Source: DRLZ01 sp036478815
Lineage (GTDB): Bacteria; Pseudomonadota; Gammaproteobacteria; Methylococcales; DRLZ01
DNA length: 8,036 nt
Direction of reading: 5' to 3'
Assembly: GCA_036478815.1 (NCBI GenBank)
Contig: JAZGEP010000065.1
Location: 1 to 8,036 of the forward strand
Below the pieces are notes generated by a model. That model was not told the origin of the DNA. It worked only from the letters and a program-made list of their open reading frames with translations, and did not search any database. A program made the translations under genes and the position numbers. Position 1 is the stretch's first letter. Every line of letters begins with the position of its first letter. Positions 6,976 through 8,036 of the stretch are shown here, in pieces.

Positions 6976-7134
6976 GAGCGAGGATTCAATAATCGACGAA
7001 AGTTTGACTTGCCTTTTGGCTCCACTAAATCACTAATAAAGGACTTACATAGCCTGCTATGCGCCTATCTTATTAGCATTTCTGTGAAACCAAAGTTCTA
7101 CGTCAAACCTCCGGAAGTTATTAAATCCTTGCTC
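6976..7134 (-). repeat. Long palindromic repeat element, copy B
   Basis: A 159-bp imperfect palindrome whose ends read GAGCGAGGATT on the left and, reverse-complemented, GAGCAAGGATT on the right. Its centre is CATAGC, CT, GCTATG (7048-7061). It aligns in reverse complement with copy A over 130 bases without gaps, about 75% identical by hand. The centre and the block CCAAAAGGCAAGTCA are the best-conserved parts. Both halves carry GTTTGAC and CTAATAA, so the arms themselves are related. There is no coding content. It lies between convergent genes and could act as a two-way terminator. Confidence 0.75.
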
Positions 7135-7135
7135 C

Positions 7136-7167
7136 TGACTCTGTGGTTAAATGACTCTGTGGTTAAA
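7136..7167 (+). repeat. 16-bp perfect tandem duplication
   Basis: TGACTCTGTGGTTAAA occurs twice in a row (7136-7151 and 7152-7167) without mismatch. It begins two bases after the right edge of palindromic element copy B. Replication slippage beside the hairpin, or an event linked to insertion of the element, would both explain it. Confidence 0.85.
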
Positions 7168-7212
7168 CATCACTACATCGAATTGATTAGTTCTACCTTG
7201 TCAGATTACTAA

Positions 7213-7285
7213 TGTAGGGTGCATTCCATGCACCAAATACTGTTAGCACTATGGGCTGTTTTTGGTGCATGGAATGCATCCTACA
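7213..7285. repeat. REP-like palindrome pair (BIME-like)
   Basis: Two 25-base arms (7213-7237 and 7261-7285) are inverted repeats with one mismatch, separated by 23 bases. Each arm itself contains the palindrome GGTGCAT, TCC, ATGCACC or its complement, next to a TGTAGG or CCTACA end. A short palindrome with a GTAG head, arranged as an inverted pair, is the usual form of REP sequences mobilised by RAYT (REP-associated tyrosine) transposases. No such transposase is in the window. The pair may also protect the ygiQ mRNA end. Confidence 0.6.
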
Positions 7286-7419
7286 GAGATTGTTGTGTGG
7301 TTTTCATTTAATGTGACAAAGTAGAATGAGTCGTTTAAGGCAGTTCGAGAATAAATCGTATTCCATCCATTCTTGCTTGCAGATACAATCAATTATCACC
7401 ATATTCATCCCTCTGGAGA

Positions 7420-8036
7420 TCACTTGATTCGGCGTTTCCTGGACTGAGTACGGCTTACTTTGCGTTGCGACAAATGAGGCAAGCCGGTATGTTGTGTTTT
7501 AAAATGCTTGCCTGGCACTTGTTTAGGCTGATTTCGTGGCTGGCGCGCAGGAATAAGACAGCGCTCTCCGTTACCAATTAAATCAGTTCGACCCATCGTT
7601 TTGAGAGCATCGTGAATAACTTTCCAGTTTTCAGGGTCGTGATAACGTAACAAGGCTTTATGCAAGTGCCGCTGCTTAAGGCTTTTGATGCTAGTAATTC
7701 GTTCAGTTTTATAGCCTACTTTTTTTAACGGATTTTTCCCGGAGTGGTACATTGCAGTGGCTGTTGCCATTGGTGATGGATAAAACGACTGCACTTGATC
7801 CGCTTTGAATTGGTTTTTTTTTAACCATAACGCCAGTTCAACCATATCATTATCAGTGGTTCCTGGATGTGCGCCAATAAAATAAGGGATTAGATATTGT
7901 TTTTTCCCAGCTTTTTTGGAGTAATACTCAAACATCTCCTTGAATCGATCGTATGCACCAATACCCGGCTTCATCATTTTCGATAATGGGCCGTTCTCGG
8001 TATGTTCTGGTGCTATTTTCAAATAACCACCAACAT
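7420..8036 (-). CDS. ygiQ: YgiQ-family radical SAM protein (UPF0313), C-terminal part
   Basis: Only the last ~205 residues are in the window; the reading frame stays open to the right edge, so the true start lies outside. The visible part reads VGGYLKIAPEHTE at the edge, then PLSKMMKPG, YLIPYFIGAHPGTTD, QVQSFYPSPMATATAMY, RYHDPENW and LIGNGERCLIP. These match the end of the radical SAM domain and the DUF3362-type tail of YgiQ as I know it from Escherichia coli. The Cys-rich iron-sulfur motif would be upstream, outside the window. The tail ends in a basic stretch (SRTQSRKRRIK), as is usual for this family. The apparent start at 8022 is an internal TTG and is not real. The reaction carried out by YgiQ is not established. 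The gene converges on the secreted-protein gene. Confidence 0.93.
   Translation of the reverse strand, partial: VGGYLKIAPEHTENGPLSKMMKPGIGAYDRFKEMFEYYSKKAGKKQYLIPYFIGAHPGTTDNDMVELALWLKKNQFKADQVQSFYPSPMATATAMYHSGKNPLKKVGYKTERITSIKSLKQRHLHKALLRYHDPENWKVIHDALKTMGRTDLIGNGERCLIPARQPRNQPKQVPGKHFKTQHTGLPHLSQRKVSRTQSRKRRIK

Larger units (their letters stand above)
6893..7419. other. Convergent intergenic gap rich in palindromes
   Basis: This 527-bp gap between the secreted-protein gene and ygiQ contains the hairpin at 6919-6948, palindromic element copy B, a 16-bp tandem duplication and a REP-like pair. No gene is believable: the open frame at 6934-7212 simply runs through the palindrome and has no family resemblance. 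Positions 7286-7419 show nothing I can name, and no clear T-tailed terminator for ygiQ is seen. Confidence 0.6.

Noticed and set aside
6976..7134. Copy B considered as an integron attC site
   Set aside because: The outer ends do not carry the RYYYAAC / GTTRRRY core sites, no gene cassette or integrase is present, and both copies share the whole sequence, not only the fold.
6934..7212. 92-codon plus-strand frame after the secreted-protein gene
   Set aside because: It runs through the 6919-6948 hairpin, palindrome copy B and the tandem duplication; low-complexity chance frame.
7420..8022. Stand-alone 200-residue gene starting at 8022
   Set aside because: The start is an internal TTG; the frame continues as VGGY upstream to the window edge and matches the interior of YgiQ.

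Overview
The window looks like chromosomal DNA of a gammaproteobacterium of moderate GC content. The main support is a YgiQ-type radical SAM C-terminus close in sequence to the enterobacterial protein, together with intergenic palindromic repeats of kinds common in that class. The genus cannot be told from the sequence. There are three protein-coding genes, a large share of non-coding DNA, and several repeat families in the gaps.

Layout: positions 1-198 hold nothing convincing. A long palindromic element (copy A, about 199-355) runs into the 3' end of a minus-strand gene for a class-V PLP-dependent enzyme (345-1481). A gene-poor stretch of nearly 1 kb follows (1482-2464). It contains a 179-bp inverted-repeat element (1643-1821), extra copies of that element's end motif, a run of helically phased T-tracts, a small nested palindrome, and a probable promoter and ribosome binding site. 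These lead into a 1475-residue secreted modular protein (2465-6892, plus strand). That protein has a signal peptide, a right-handed beta-helix, four Ig/PKD-like domains, one CBM6/35-like domain, two copies of a DNRLRE/CBM96-like module, and a GC-rich C-terminal beta-sandwich module. After it come a strong hairpin (6919-6948), a second copy of the long palindrome in inverted orientation (copy B, 6976-7134), a 16-bp tandem duplication at the edge of copy B, and a pair of REP-like palindromes (7213-7285). The window ends inside a converging minus-strand ygiQ-family gene (stop at 7420), of which only the C-terminal part is present.

The three genes do not form an operon or an obvious pathway. The aminotransferase-fold enzyme and the giant secreted protein are transcribed divergently from the repeat-rich gap. 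The secreted protein and ygiQ converge on the second gap. The secreted protein is probably an extracellular or surface carbohydrate-binding protein; its ligand and any catalytic activity are unknown.

The most notable signals are: (1) two diverged copies of a ~158-bp near-perfect-symmetry palindrome with a conserved centre; (2) a separate 179-bp inverted-repeat element with TA at both ends; (3) exact 278-residue internal duplication in the secreted protein, with signs of gene conversion; and (4) an abrupt base-composition change at its last domain, suggesting that module was acquired separately. I see no complete new defence or mobile system. The repeat elements are the best candidates for something undescribed.
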